Source: an uncultured Psychrobacter sp.
GTDB lineage: Bacteria; Pseudomonadota; Gammaproteobacteria; Pseudomonadales; Moraxellaceae
Reading direction: 5' to 3'
DNA: 64,000 nt
Assembly (NCBI RefSeq): GCF_947488565.1
Contig: NZ_CANKZC010000002.1
Location: 310,001 to 374,000 of the forward strand
This document shows, piece by piece, positions 1 through 9,434 of the stretch. A program made the translations under genes and the position numbers. The notes under the pieces were generated by a model, which saw only the letters and a list, made by a program, of their open reading frames with translations, had not been told where the DNA came from and ran no database searches. Every line of letters starts with the position of its first letter. Positions within the stretch are counted from its first letter, which is position 1.

Positions 1-180
1 AAACGAGGTGCGTAGATCGTATTTTTTAAATAACCTTAATAACCGTGGTACACCAACTTCAGATGCCCAGACGCCGCGCTGAATGTCTGAGGGGCTATCG
101 CCGCCACCGTACGATCCAATCCATCCTGCTACTGAATCCACATCTGTACCAAAGCCACATATAATGGTTTTTTTACTCAT
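1..180 (-). CDS. Polysaccharide deacetylase-like protein, N-terminal part only (cut by window start)
   Basis: The first 60 residues are visible; the rest lies beyond the left edge. The N-terminus runs [20 protein letters not shown] and is followed by a Gly-rich GSYGGGD segment and a [13 protein letters not shown] stretch. I associate this with the PuuE/allantoinase-like NodB deacetylases, in which the early Asp residues help bind the metal. The start is well supported by AAAGGAG six bases before the ATG. The amidase lies 81 bases upstream on the same strand, so the two are probably co-transcribed and may act on a shared amide substrate. That pathway is inference. The family call rests on only 60 residues. 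Confidence 0.62.
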   Translation of the reverse strand, partial: MSKKTIICGFGTDVDSVAGWIGSYGGGDSPSDIQRGVWASEVGVPRLLRLFKKYDLRTSF

Positions 181-261
181 GTCTCACTCCTTTGATGGTA
201 TAGGTTAATAGCCTTTGTTTGGGGTCTTGTCTTTACTTACTTGATAGTTATTGAACCGCTT

Positions 262-1704
262 CTATGTAGATCTGTCATCGGCTTTGAGTAATATACTTTC
301 GACACTCAGCGCTGCCGCTAACAAATCACTGTCTCGGCCGCTGGTCATCGATAGCAAAATACTAGTAGGCATCTGATTTTCATCTAGCCCATTTGGTAAA
401 GCGACGCCGCACCAGTCCAAAAAATTACCTAGAGCCGTATTGCGCAGCATCAGTTTGTTGGTTTGCAAGTACAAGTCATCGTCTTCTTCAAGCGGTTTAA
501 GCTTAGGCGCCGTAATAGGCGTGGTTGGAAACAGCACAATTTGCTTATCTAAAACTTGACGGTTTTTTTCAATCAATCTTGCGCGCTTCCGTTGAATGAC
601 AAGCAAATCTCGCGCACTCATCTCTCCTGCATCAAGAATACGGTCAAGGATTCTTGGATCTATCTGCTTTGCCTGTGCCGAATGTACCAGATCCCAATGC
701 ACATCTAGCGCCTCTGGCCCAACTAAGTAGCCATGCTTACGGGCAAGCGCCCCTATATCGTCAAACTCATCACATACTCCGCGAGTGATTGTCGCCCCTG
801 CCTGCTCAAGTGCACGGACAGAAGCTTCAAAATTTTGGATTACCGCATCTTGCGCGTTTTCAAAGACGACATTACTGGGAATAAAAAATTTGAGTTGGTC
901 AATAGGTGAAGGTTTGGGTATGGCGATTGCACGTCCGTTGAGAATTTGCGCCGCGCCAATACAGCTTTTTAGATCAGCTGCAAGCGGACCAAAGGTGTCT
1001 AGCGTCGGTGAGAGCGGCAACGTGCCACCAGTTGGAAACGCAACGCTAGAGCCTTTATAGCCGACTATGCCATTTAGTCCAGCAGGAATGCGTATCGAGC
1101 CACCAGTATCACTGCCGATAGCCAATGGCACCAGTCCGCGGGCGACAGCTACCCCGCACCCTGAAGACGAGCCGCCAGGAATGCGAGCAGGGCCTGAGCC
1201 ATGAGGGTTCTTGGGTGTACCAAAATGTGGATTGAGACCAAGGCCAGAATAAGCAAACTCGGTCATATTAAGACAGCCAATTGACACAAGGCCTGCTTGA
1301 GAGGCATTGGCCACCATATTGGCATCACAAAGGGCAGGCACGTTAGATTTAAGAATCACAGAGCCTGCGGTGGTTACCCGACCTTTTATATCAAAAAGGT
1401 CTTTCCATGCGATAGGGATACCATCCCACGGGCTTAGTGGCTTACCGTCACGGCGACGTTGCCTAGAAGCATGCGCTTCTTTTAATGCGCGCGCCTCAAA
1501 CAACTCTGTAAAAATAGCGGGATCGGAAGAGCGGATGTTTGCAAACGTCTCTTCTACCAGTGCAACCGGACAAAGACTACCTTCATCGAGGCGAGCTGCC
1601 ATATCTAGCGCTGACACAGACTCTTTGGTAATTTTGCTCACAATCCGTTCGCTCACAACGTACTCCATATTATTGATTTTCTTAGAGATTGTATTATCAA
1701 CCAT
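262..1704 (-). CDS. Amidase signature family hydrolase
   Basis: 480 residues, normal for the family, probably cytoplasmic. The amidase signature is complete: a catalytic Lys at about residue 101 (IAWKDLFD), the glycine/serine loop GGSSSG at 177-182 supplying the cis-Ser (about 179), and the nucleophilic Ser at about 203 in GSDTGGS. These three form the Ser-cisSer-Lys triad that hydrolyses carboxamides. The substrate cannot be read from the sequence; GatA-like, biuret/allophanate-type and acylamide hydrolases share the fold. No gatB or gatC lies beside it, which argues against the tRNA amidotransferase subunit. The start has no clear ribosome-binding site and an in-frame ATG 12 codons in is an alternative. 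It is followed by the deacetylase gene, suggesting an operon. Confidence 0.9.
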   Translation of the reverse strand: MVDNTISKKINNMEYVVSERIVSKITKESVSALDMAARLDEGSLCPVALVEETFANIRSSDPAIFTELFEARALKEAHASRQRRRDGKPLSPWDGIPIAWKDLFDIKGRVTTAGSVILKSNVPALCDANMVANASQAGLVSIGCLNMTEFAYSGLGLNPHFGTPKNPHGSGPARIPGGSSSGCGVAVARGLVPLAIGSDTGGSIRIPAGLNGIVGYKGSSVAFPTGGTLPLSPTLDTFGPLAADLKSCIGAAQILNGRAIAIPKPSPIDQLKFFIPSNVVFENAQDAVIQNFEASVRALEQAGATITRGVCDEFDDIGALARKHGYLVGPEALDVHWDLVHSAQAKQIDPRILDRILDAGEMSARDLLVIQRKRARLIEKNRQVLDKQIVLFPTTPITAPKLKPLEEDDDLYLQTNKLMLRNTALGNFLDWCGVALPNGLDENQMPTSILLSMTSGRDSDLLAAALSVESILLKADDRST

Positions 1705-1841
1705 AGGCTAAAAAAACAGAGGAGTCAATTGGCATCCATAAGTAAAATCTTTGTATTTACCAATAAGAAACAATCCTCTGAGTTTATAATGGTTATATAA
1801 ATTATTCACAATGAAATATATGATTGCTTGACTACCATCAC

Positions 1842-2267
1842 CTATTTTTCAACTTTAAATGGCTCCGAAAATTGTAGTATTAAAAAACCCACCACAGATA
1901 AAATAATCGCTATCTCATAACGACCATAAGCCACTGAAATACCGATAGCACCTGTGTTCCATAAGCTGGCTGCCGTCGCGGTACCCTTTGAGCCTTCCTC
2001 ATTCTTAAAAATAGCGCCACCACCGATAAAGCCCATACCAGTGATAATGGCGTACATAATCCTCGCTTCGCCTTCAGACTCGTAGATATCCATACCGACT
2101 AGCATAAAGGCACACGAGGCAATGGTCACCAGTGGAAACGTTCTAAGTCCTGCACCGTTGTCCTTCATTTCACGATTGAGTGCAATCGGTAATGACAATA
2201 TAAAAGCAATGCTTAATTGAAAAAAATGGTACTGCATTAAGTCTATATCTAGATCGAATCCAAACAT
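1842..2267 (-). CDS. MgtC/SapB family membrane protein
   Basis: 141 residues with four to five hydrophobic segments. The hallmark MgtC/SapB features are present: an early L-PIALNRE loop near residue 30, a GAGLRTFPLV stretch, and the GMGFIGGGAIF motif near 80 followed by GTATAASLW. These match the N-terminal membrane domain of MgtC; the cytoplasmic C-terminal domain of the virulence MgtC proteins is absent, as in many short SapB-like homologues. MgtC proteins are linked to growth at low magnesium and to control of the F-type ATPase. For this short form the role is unknown. It stands alone between convergent-free neighbours on the same strand. Confidence 0.85.
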   Translation of the reverse strand: MFGFDLDIDLMQYHFFQLSIAFILSLPIALNREMKDNGAGLRTFPLVTIASCAFMLVGMDIYESEGEARIMYAIITGMGFIGGGAIFKNEEGSKGTATAASLWNTGAIGISVAYGRYEIAIILSVVGFLILQFSEPFKVEK

Positions 2268-2314
2268 AATTTACGACGCTCTCTATCTTTAAGTTACAAC
2301 TAAATAAATTTGGC

Positions 2315-3580
2315 TTATTTTATCCACTCTACTTTACTGATCGCTTGTACTGTGTCTTTTGCCATTTGATAGCAGCTTTCAATATTACCTTGTCCGCACC
2401 AGTCGCCACTAACAATCCACTGATGGGTTTGATCGAGTAATACTCCTAACGGATCACAAGCTTGCTTATTTTTGGTATCCATAACTGTCGCAGCATAGCG
2501 CCAACGATGGCAGTCTATTTGGCTGGGTGCTGTAGCCACGCTCCAATGCAATGCTTTCTGTGCAGCTGCTAGCAATTGCGCTTTAATGATTTCGATATCA
2601 TCATCGACATGCTCTTCTGACCAGTCGTTGCGCGCATGAATGGTGATACTTGGAAGTAGCTCATCACGAGCAGGTTTTTGATGTTCAACAAATATTCTAT
2701 CGAGTATTGAATGACTCACATAAGCCACATCCCATACTGGTGCTGTCTGATTGATCAGAGTTTTAGGGAGCCTCTCAACATTATCCCAGCCCAGCATAAG
2801 CGTATAGCATGCTTGCATTTTTGGTTCGGTAATTTTGGCATGCTCTGTAAAGCCGCTGTCTGCCATCAGCTCTACTGCTTGACCATTTGGTGCAGTACAA
2901 ATGACCCAATCAAACCAGCCTAGACTGCTGCCTACCTCATCGAATAACTCAGTTTTGCTAGTATTATCTTGTCGGCTTTCAGTTTGTGTCTGGCTAAGCG
3001 GTGCAACGCGGGTTTTGAAGTTGATAGTCGTATGCTGTAACTCATCAGCCAACGCGCGCCCCCAACTGGTCATTTTAGGGGTGCTAATATAACGCGCATG
3101 TGTGGTGTCCCATTGCTCTTTTTTTTGAATATTAGGAGACTGATCGGTGTCATTGGCTGGCGTCAAATTTACCACTTGAGCGCACCAAGGCTGCAATAAT
3201 CCAGTATTTAACCACGGCTGAATAAACTGCGAAAAGCTATCTGACTTAGCCGTAAAGAACTGCGCGCCAAATGCCCATTGCCAGTTTTGATTGGTCCTAC
3301 TATCGGTACGATAGCGCGTGGCTAGGCGACCAACGCTACGTGATTTTTCAAAAATAGTCACGTGCAGCATTGAGGTATTATTTGATGGTTTATTTTGTTT
3401 ATTAATAAAAGCGCGTTCCAACAAAGTCGCTGTCAATAAACCCGTCAATCCAGCTCCGATAATGGCTATTTTCGGCGCAGTGCTTATATCAGTGTTTAGG
3501 CCAGTATTAAAGGTAGCTTGATTGTCATGGTTAGTCTGTTTTGCATGGTTGCTAATGGATGGCGAAGAATGGTCAGTCAT
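2315..3580 (-). CDS. NAD(P)/FAD-dependent amine oxidase-like (renalase-type) oxidoreductase
   Basis: About 421 residues from the ATG at 3580; a TTG 30 bases upstream would also read in frame but is less likely. The Rossmann FAD motif IAIIGAGLTGLLTATLLE is near the N-terminus after a Ser/Thr/Asn-rich leader. It is followed by FEKSRSVGRLATR, the dinucleotide-binding strand and Arg typical of renalase-like proteins. A C-terminal SGDWCGQGNIESCYQMA segment matches the second FAD contact region of this family. The protein probably oxidises a small amine or reduced nicotinamide side product; the substrate cannot be deduced. The Asn/Thr-rich spacer near residues 25-45 looks poorly conserved. It lies between acs and mgtC-like genes, with no clear functional partner. 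Confidence 0.78.
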   Translation of the reverse strand: MTDHSSPSISNHAKQTNHDNQATFNTGLNTDISTAPKIAIIGAGLTGLLTATLLERAFINKQNKPSNNTSMLHVTIFEKSRSVGRLATRYRTDSRTNQNWQWAFGAQFFTAKSDSFSQFIQPWLNTGLLQPWCAQVVNLTPANDTDQSPNIQKKEQWDTTHARYISTPKMTSWGRALADELQHTTINFKTRVAPLSQTQTESRQDNTSKTELFDEVGSSLGWFDWVICTAPNGQAVELMADSGFTEHAKITEPKMQACYTLMLGWDNVERLPKTLINQTAPVWDVAYVSHSILDRIFVEHQKPARDELLPSITIHARNDWSEEHVDDDIEIIKAQLLAAAQKALHWSVATAPSQIDCHRWRYAATVMDTKNKQACDPLGVLLDQTHQWIVSGDWCGQGNIESCYQMAKDTVQAISKVEWIK

Positions 3581-3665
3581 GAGTGCAGTAGGCCTTGTAA
3601 GATTTGGCAACGATTAAAACCTCATTAAAAACGAGTCTTTGTGTTTTTGTGATGCTGTCTATATT

Positions 3666-3700
3666 AAAAAGTCATGCTATTAAAAACAGCATGACTTTTG
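3666..3700. terminator. Stem-loop terminator downstream of acs
   Basis: A 12-bp perfect stem (AAAAGTCATGCT / AGCATGACTTTT) with a short A-rich loop, flanked by A and T runs on both sides. It can terminate the minus-strand acs transcript. Confidence 0.8.
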
Positions 3701-3801
3701 TGATATTTGATGTTTGTCTAGTAAAGTTGCGTGCGAACCATACTTATGAATCCTGTTTATAATTATGGTTCGCTATTTTATTGCTTACTAACAGTTGCTT
3801 A

Positions 3802-5772
3802 CTAACAGTGTTTTGCCTCGCGTTCTGCTTTGACCACATCAATTATCTTGTTGATGACCGAGCTATCAGCAAGGGTAGATAAATCACCAAGCCCAACATA
3901 CTGCCCTGCAGCGATATTACGTAAGATGCGACGCATAATCTTACCAGATCGGGTTTTGGGTAGAGCCTCAACGACATAGATAGCATCTAAATTGGCAATT
4001 GGCCCAATCTCGGTACGCACATGGCGATTTAACTCAGCTTTTAGCTGATCGCTTGCAACCTCTCCTATACTGAGAATAATAAAGGCAGCAATACCTACGC
4101 CGCGAATGTCATGCGGCATACCGACGACAGCGGCTTCAACCGTAGAAGGGTGAGCGTCTACTGCACTTTCGACTTCTGCAGTGCCCAAGCGGTGACCTGA
4201 GACATTAAGTACATCATCGACGCGGCCAGTAATCCAATAATGCCCGTCTTCATCGCGTTGTACCCCATCACCAGTAAAGTAGTAGCCTGGATACTCAGTA
4301 AAGTAGGTCTCCAAAAAGCGTTCATGGTCATGATAAATAGTACGCATTTGTCCCGGCCAGCTATTACTAATGACAAGATTGCCCTCAGCGGGACCTTCAA
4401 GAGCCGTATCATCGGTATCGATCACTTGCGGTATGATGCCATATAAAGGATTCATCGCAGCACCCGGTTTGAGCGCTACCGTACCTGGTATCGGAGCCAG
4501 CAAAATACCACCTGTTTCGGTCTGCCACCATGTATCTACGATTGGGCAACGACCACCACCAACGACATCATAATACCAATCCCACGCTTCAGGGTTGATA
4601 GGTTCACCAACGGTACCAAGCAGACGTAAACTTGAGCGATCAGACTCACGGACAAAGGTATCACCCTCTTTCATCATCGAGCGAATCGCCGTCGGCGCCG
4701 TATATAAAACCGTAATTTTATGCTTATCAATAATATGACCAATCCGCGCCCATGTTGGATATTCAGGCACGCCCTCAAACACCACTGTCGTCGTACCATT
4801 GGCAAGCGGCCCATAGGTAGAATACGTATGACCGGTCACCCAGCCGACATCTGCCGTACACCAATACACATCATCGTCTTTGATATCGAAGACATCGCGG
4901 AAGGTTGATAGCGCGTAGGTGATATAACCACCAGTCGTATGCAGCACACCTTTCGGTTTGCCAGTTGAACCAGAGGTATATAACAAAAATAACGGGTCCT
5001 CGCTATTCATGACTTCAGGCTCGCACTGCTCTTGCTCACCAGCGATTAAAGAATGATACCAAACATCACGGCGACCACTCATCGGAATTGAATTACCTGT
5101 ACGATGCACGACAATGACCTTTTCGACGCTATCAGTACCCTCCATATCTAGCGCACGATCCACATTGACCTTAAGCGGATTGTGCTTATTACCGCGTAGA
5201 CCTTCATCAGCCGTAATCACGATTTTGGATTGACTATCTATGATACGGTTACCTAAGCTCTCAGCAGAGAATCCACCAAACACCACCGAATGCACCGCAC
5301 CGATACGCGTACATGCTAGCATCCCTACCATCGCTTCAGGTATCATCGGCATATATAGGGTCACACGATCGCCTTTTTTGACCCCAAGCTTACGCATCGC
5401 ATTACCTAAACGACAAACTTCAGCATGAAGCTCTTTAAAGGAGATAATCTTATGCAAAGAAGGATGATCCCCTTCCCAAATAATGGCAGGCTTGTAGGGG
5501 TTGGTTTTAAGATGTCGATCAAGACAATTTACCGAAATATTTAGCTCGCCATCCTCGTACCATTTAATACGAAAGTCGTCCAAGTCATAATTGACGTTGC
5601 TAATAATAGTTGGCTTTTTCATCCAATCAATCAGCTCAGCACGCTCAGCCCAAAAAGCATTAGTGGCCTCGGGTGATTCAACTGACCGCTCATAGTCTTG
5701 GGCATACTGCTCAGCAGTGGTATTGGCAGCGGCGATAAACTCAGCCGTAATAGGAAAAGATTTTTGAGTCAT
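3802..5772 (-). CDS. acs: Acetyl-coenzyme A synthetase
   Basis: 656 residues, the usual length of AMP-forming acetyl-CoA synthetase. It makes acetyl-CoA from acetate, ATP and CoA through an acetyl-AMP intermediate in the cytoplasm. Visible motifs are the N-terminal ACAS segment, the P-loop [11 protein letters not shown], the acetate-pocket WWQTETGG motif, and the hinge and C-terminal lid ending [11 protein letters not shown]. The Lys of that lid is the conserved site where acetylation switches the enzyme off in other bacteria. A good ribosome-binding site (AAAGGA) precedes the ATG. It appears monocistronic, with a terminator downstream. The actP and yjcH genes often found with acs are not adjacent. 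Confidence 0.97.
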   Translation of the reverse strand: MTQKSFPITAEFIAAANTTAEQYAQDYERSVESPEATNAFWAERAELIDWMKKPTIISNVNYDLDDFRIKWYEDGELNISVNCLDRHLKTNPYKPAIIWEGDHPSLHKIISFKELHAEVCRLGNAMRKLGVKKGDRVTLYMPMIPEAMVGMLACTRIGAVHSVVFGGFSAESLGNRIIDSQSKIVITADEGLRGNKHNPLKVNVDRALDMEGTDSVEKVIVVHRTGNSIPMSGRRDVWYHSLIAGEQEQCEPEVMNSEDPLFLLYTSGSTGKPKGVLHTTGGYITYALSTFRDVFDIKDDDVYWCTADVGWVTGHTYSTYGPLANGTTTVVFEGVPEYPTWARIGHIIDKHKITVLYTAPTAIRSMMKEGDTFVRESDRSSLRLLGTVGEPINPEAWDWYYDVVGGGRCPIVDTWWQTETGGILLAPIPGTVALKPGAAMNPLYGIIPQVIDTDDTALEGPAEGNLVISNSWPGQMRTIYHDHERFLETYFTEYPGYYFTGDGVQRDEDGHYWITGRVDDVLNVSGHRLGTAEVESAVDAHPSTVEAAVVGMPHDIRGVGIAAFIILSIGEVASDQLKAELNRHVRTEIGPIANLDAIYVVEALPKTRSGKIMRRILRNIAAGQYVGLGDLSTLADSSVINKIIDVVKAEREAKHC

Positions 5773-6249
5773 GAGACATTCCTTTTTTAATTATCATTGT
5801 CTGCATAAAATATCGAAAATAAGAGATATTGAAAATAAAAGAAAAAACTATCTAATAGACTGACTGAAACTGAAGCGATAATACGACTATCAGACAATGC
5901 TAATCGGCAGCTCATCAGTAACAATGGTGGGTGCAGACAACAGGCGATCGTCTTCCATAATGAGTGACGCCTTGATTCTAGTTTGACAAATAAGAAGAAG
6001 TGATGCAAGACACTAACGACTAATTACAACAATTCCAATGTACAGCTGTTTACTTATGTATTTATACTTTCTATTAGGGCATGGTAAAAACCTGATAAGT
6101 ATTTAATCCTTGTAACCCTAAGTTAAATATGGACAATAGCCACTCTAGATACACTATTTGAATGATACTTATATCATCGTATTTGTATCATTGCTTCTAC
6201 CTTATTTTTACGTTTGTTTAAAAGCAGCGCTTTATGGACCAAAACCGTC
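5773..6249. other. Intergenic region between divergent acs and the BaiN/HI0933 gene
   Basis: 477 bases without a convincing gene. It must hold the promoters for both flanking genes. A 73-codon frame on the minus strand shows no family signature, and I see no clear operator. Confidence 0.6.
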
Positions 6250-7512
6250 ATGGACAATAATACCCATTATGATGTCATCATTGTTGGCGCAGGAGCCTCA
6301 GGGCTATACTGCGCACTCACCGCTGGGCGTCGAGGCCGCCGCGTATTGGTGCTCGATCATGCCAATAAAGTTGGCAAAAAGATCCTGATGTCGGGCGGTG
6401 GACGCTGTAACTTTACCAATTACTTCGTCGAGCCTGAGCATTTTATCAGTGCCAACCCACATTTTTGTAAGTCAGCACTGAGCCGTTACCCCAGTTGGGA
6501 GTTTATCGGCATGGTTGAACAGCATAAAATCCCATACCATGAGCGTGAGCACGGTCAGCTGTTTTGTGATGATTCTGCGCAAGATATCGTCACTATGCTA
6601 CTTGATGAATGCGCGGCGGTAGGTGTGCAAATACGCATTAATACCCAGATTGATAAGGTCGATGTCAATGAGACTGAATATAAAAGATTCAATCTATCGA
6701 CCTCTAAAAAACTGAGTAAAAAAGATATTGCCAATGGCGTTAAACCTTCGCAACACAAATACAGCTGTGACTCGTTAGTCGTGGCGACTGGTGGCCTATC
6801 TATACCAACGATGGGCGCAAGCGGTCTTGGTTATGAGCTGGCGCAACAGTTTGGGCATCAGCTTATACCAACCGATGCCAGCCTCGTGCCCTTTACCTTT
6901 ACCGATAAGACGGGCGAGCTTATCCGCGCCTTGGCTGGTATTAGTTTGCCAGTGATTGCCAGTAATGAGCGCATCTCGTTTAAGCTGCCGTTACTCTTTA
7001 CCCATCGCGGTCTATCTGGTCCTGCCATGCTCCAGCTGTCCAATTATTGGCAGACGGGCGAGCACATCAATATCAACTTACTGCCTGATATCGATGTCAC
7101 CACCCTACTACTTGCTCATAAAAAATCGCACCCTAAGCAGCTTATTCGTACTGTACTGGCAGACTATACAGACAATGCATTGCCTAAAAAACTACTGACA
7201 GCCCTACAGACAACGCTGTGGGATGATATTAAAGACAAAGAGCTTGCCAATATTAAAGATGAGCGTCTAAGCGAGCTTGGGAATACTATTAATGGTTGGC
7301 AACTCAAACCTTCTGGTACGGAAGGCTACCGTACCGCTGAGGTGACGCGTGGCGGCGTAAAAACCGATGAGGTGTCGTCAAAAACAATGCAGAGCAATTT
7401 TCAGGACGGGCTGTACTTTATCGGTGAGGTACTTGATGTCACGGGCTGGCTTGGCGGTTATAACTTTCAATGGGCTTGGGCAAGTGGTTTTGTCTGCGGC
7501 GAAGTGGCGTAG
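6250..7512 (+). CDS. BaiN/HI0933 family FAD-dependent oxidoreductase
   Basis: 420 residues from the ATG at 6250; an in-frame TTG at 6214 would add 12 residues that lie outside family alignments. The FAD-binding motif VIIVGAGASGLYCAL starts near residue 10, followed by KKILMSGGGRCNFTN, which is diagnostic of the HI0933/YhiN family. The C-terminus carries GGV-T-EV and LYFIGEVLDVTGWLGGYNFQ-AWASG, the second signature of the family. The biochemical role of YhiN-type proteins is unclear; related BaiN enzymes reduce bile-acid intermediates, but that substrate is not implied here. Expressed from the divergent region opposite acs. Confidence 0.93.
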   Translation: MDNNTHYDVIIVGAGASGLYCALTAGRRGRRVLVLDHANKVGKKILMSGGGRCNFTNYFVEPEHFISANPHFCKSALSRYPSWEFIGMVEQHKIPYHEREHGQLFCDDSAQDIVTMLLDECAAVGVQIRINTQIDKVDVNETEYKRFNLSTSKKLSKKDIANGVKPSQHKYSCDSLVVATGGLSIPTMGASGLGYELAQQFGHQLIPTDASLVPFTFTDKTGELIRALAGISLPVIASNERISFKLPLLFTHRGLSGPAMLQLSNYWQTGEHININLLPDIDVTTLLLAHKKSHPKQLIRTVLADYTDNALPKKLLTALQTTLWDDIKDKELANIKDERLSELGNTINGWQLKPSGTEGYRTAEVTRGGVKTDEVSSKTMQSNFQDGLYFIGEVLDVTGWLGGYNFQWAWASGFVCGEVA

Positions 7513-7582
7513 AGGTTTTGTGATAAAACAGACATTCGGCTTCGTATGAACTCTCATAGGATGGAGTGTTTGATAAATAAAG

Positions 7583-7625
7583 AAAAATAAAAAAGCCCCG
7601 ATAGCGTGATGCTAGCTGGGACTTT
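7583..7625 (-). terminator. Terminator of the Old Yellow Enzyme gene
   Basis: On the minus strand an imperfect stem (AGTCCCAGCTAGC / GCTATCGGGGCT) with a five-base loop is followed by TTTTTTATTTTTC. The gene ends about 135 bases upstream, beyond an inverted repeat. Confidence 0.65.
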
Positions 7626-7659
7626 GGATCTTGAGAACGATACTCTTTAGAGTTTTTGC

Positions 7660-7729
7660 GTAGGCTGGGTTTTTAACCCAGCATTTAGCTTTTGCAAAGT
7701 TTCAAAGCTGGGTTAAAAACCCAGCCTAC
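7660..7729. repeat. Perfect 23-bp inverted repeat with nested palindromes
   Basis: Arms at 7660-7682 and 7707-7729 are exact reverse complements, with a 24-base spacer. Each arm is itself nearly palindromic around CTGGGT...ACCCAG. It lies between convergent genes. This looks like an intergenic palindromic repeat rather than a simple terminator, because there is no T-run at either end. Confidence 0.85.
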
Positions 7730-7759
7730 AATAGTTTATGCTAAGTTGAAGGTTACAGA

Positions 7760-8872
7760 TTAAGCCTGTTTTTTGTCCAAATACGGATAATCGGTATAAC
7801 CCTCAGCACCGCCACCATAGAAGGTTTGTGGATGCTGTTCATTGAGCGGTGCATCTTGACGAATACGCTCAGGCAAATCAGGGTTTGCAATGAAATCACG
7901 ACCAAACGCAACCGCGTCAATATAACCTTCACGGACATTTCTTTCTGCTTTTTCGGCCGTATAACCACCCGCTGCAATGATCGTATTGTCAAAGGCATCA
8001 CGAATACGCTGGCGGAAACCGTCATTATATGGCGTGCCTCCTGCCCAATCAGGCTCAGAGAGATGAAGATACATCAAACCGCGTTTGTTGATTTGCTCAA
8101 TGAGCCAGATGTTATCACCTTCATCATAGCCGGCTTCTACGGCGTTAAACGTGCCTTGTGGCGAGAGTCGAATACCGACGTGATCGTTATCCCACTCATC
8201 AACACAAGCATCGATGACATCAAGGGTTAAGCGCGCGCGGTTTTCACGACTGCCGCCGTATTCGTCATCACGCTTGTTGGTTTGCTCAACCCAAAATTGA
8301 TGCAACAGATAACCATGGGCACCATGAACCTCTACGCCATCAAATCCTGCTTCTCGTGCCGTCTTGGTTGCATAAGCAAAGTCCTTAATCACTTGCTTGA
8401 TTTCATCAGCAGTGGCTGGACGTGGTGGCGTCGTTTCAACGCGAATTGCTTGATTATCGCTATCACGTAAAGAGGTGCGAGCACCGACTTCGACGTCCGA
8501 CGCTGAAATAGGCGCTTTACCATCAGGCTGTACACTTTCATGCGCCACTAGACCCGTATGCCATAGCTGTACGACGATTTTGCCGCCTTTAGCATGGACA
8601 TTATCGACGATGGCTTTCCACGCGGTCATCTGATCTTTAGTATGGATGCCAGGCGCACCTGCATAACCTTTTGCTTGAAATGATACTTGCGTCGCCTCAG
8701 CGATCACAAGGCCCGCTCCCGCTGCACGCTGTGAATAGTATTCACCTGCTAATGCCGTTGGTACATCGCCTGGCTCAACAGCGCGTAGACGAGTTAGTGG
8801 TGCCATAATGATGCGGTTTTTTAGGGTTTGAGTGCCCATTTTTACTGTTTCAAATAAATTATCGTAAGCCAT
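7760..8872 (-). CDS. Old Yellow Enzyme family alkene reductase (FMN, NemA-like)
   Basis: 370 residues forming one TIM barrel, the size of N-ethylmaleimide reductase-type enzymes. It would bind FMN and use NAD(P)H to reduce activated C=C bonds or nitrate esters in the cytoplasm. Visible signatures are KNRIIMAPLTRLRA near residue 18, VQLWHTG near 100, the substrate-binding pair in EVHGAHGYLLHQF (His-x-x-His rather than the His-x-x-Asn of classical OYE), NKRDDEYGGS after it, and the FMN phosphate loop AFGRDFIANPDLPER near the C-terminus. The ribosome-binding site AAGG lies six bases from the ATG. A palindromic operator-like site is found about 275 bases upstream. Confidence 0.95.
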   Translation of the reverse strand: MAYDNLFETVKMGTQTLKNRIIMAPLTRLRAVEPGDVPTALAGEYYSQRAAGAGLVIAEATQVSFQAKGYAGAPGIHTKDQMTAWKAIVDNVHAKGGKIVVQLWHTGLVAHESVQPDGKAPISASDVEVGARTSLRDSDNQAIRVETTPPRPATADEIKQVIKDFAYATKTAREAGFDGVEVHGAHGYLLHQFWVEQTNKRDDEYGGSRENRARLTLDVIDACVDEWDNDHVGIRLSPQGTFNAVEAGYDEGDNIWLIEQINKRGLMYLHLSEPDWAGGTPYNDGFRQRIRDAFDNTIIAAGGYTAEKAERNVREGYIDAVAFGRDFIANPDLPERIRQDAPLNEQHPQTFYGGGAEGYTDYPYLDKKQA

Positions 8873-9419
8873 AGTATGCCTTGTTTGTGGTTATAAAAAA
8901 TATGGGTAAAAATGATATTCACAACTATAAAGCAATCTATTTATAATTATGAAAACTTTATGAGTCATTAGGTCAACAAAATGTATGTTTGTTCGATAGA
9001 TCAGTAGGTACTTTTTGAATCAATACCTATTAGATGATTACCTGTTAAATAGATATCTATCAAATAAGAATCTGTATTCAAGAACATACGTCTGAATACT
9101 TATACTTAAGTACCAATACGTACCAATACTTAAGCACCTATATTGAACGACCGTTCTCTTTATAAGGGATGACTATGATTATTCAAGTAAGCTTTACAAA
9201 CCGAAACACCTTTTCAGCTCTATTTGATAATTGAAAAAAGATTACATTGACTATCTCTAAAGAATATAAAAGAGTAGAATGTATACAAGCAAACAATAGT
9301 TTTCTAATGACTCGATAAGATTGTCCTAATTTTTTACAATTAAGCCAATTTATTGCATATTGAATAGTCAAAATAATTTTTAAAAAACTAAGATTAATAC
9401 TCTATTGAGTATTAAAAGG
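8873..9419. other. A+T-rich intergenic region with short imperfect repeats
   Basis: About 550 bases between the divergent OYE and lipoprotein genes. It holds a GAACG-AC-CGTTC palindrome (9145-9156) and short repeats: ACCAATAC occurs twice around 9111-9130 and ACTTAAG twice nearby. A 19-codon frame begins at 9177 after AAGGG but matches nothing I know. Confidence 0.6.
9145..9156. promoter_or_regulatory. Palindromic operator-like site
   Basis: GAACGACCGTTC is a 5-bp inverted repeat around two bases, a form common for TetR-family operators. It sits between the OYE gene and the lipoprotein gene. No regulator gene is adjacent. Assignment is inference. Confidence 0.35.
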
Positions 9420-9434
9420 ATGCAGTCTGTGCAA

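Noticed and set aside
5787..6008. 73-codon minus-strand frame between acs and the BaiN-like gene
   Set aside because: No ribosome-binding site or family pattern, and it lies in the promoter region of acs.
9177..9236. Short gene of 19 codons after AAGGG
   Set aside because: Too short, no homologue I can name and no support beyond the start site; could be chance in A+T-rich DNA.
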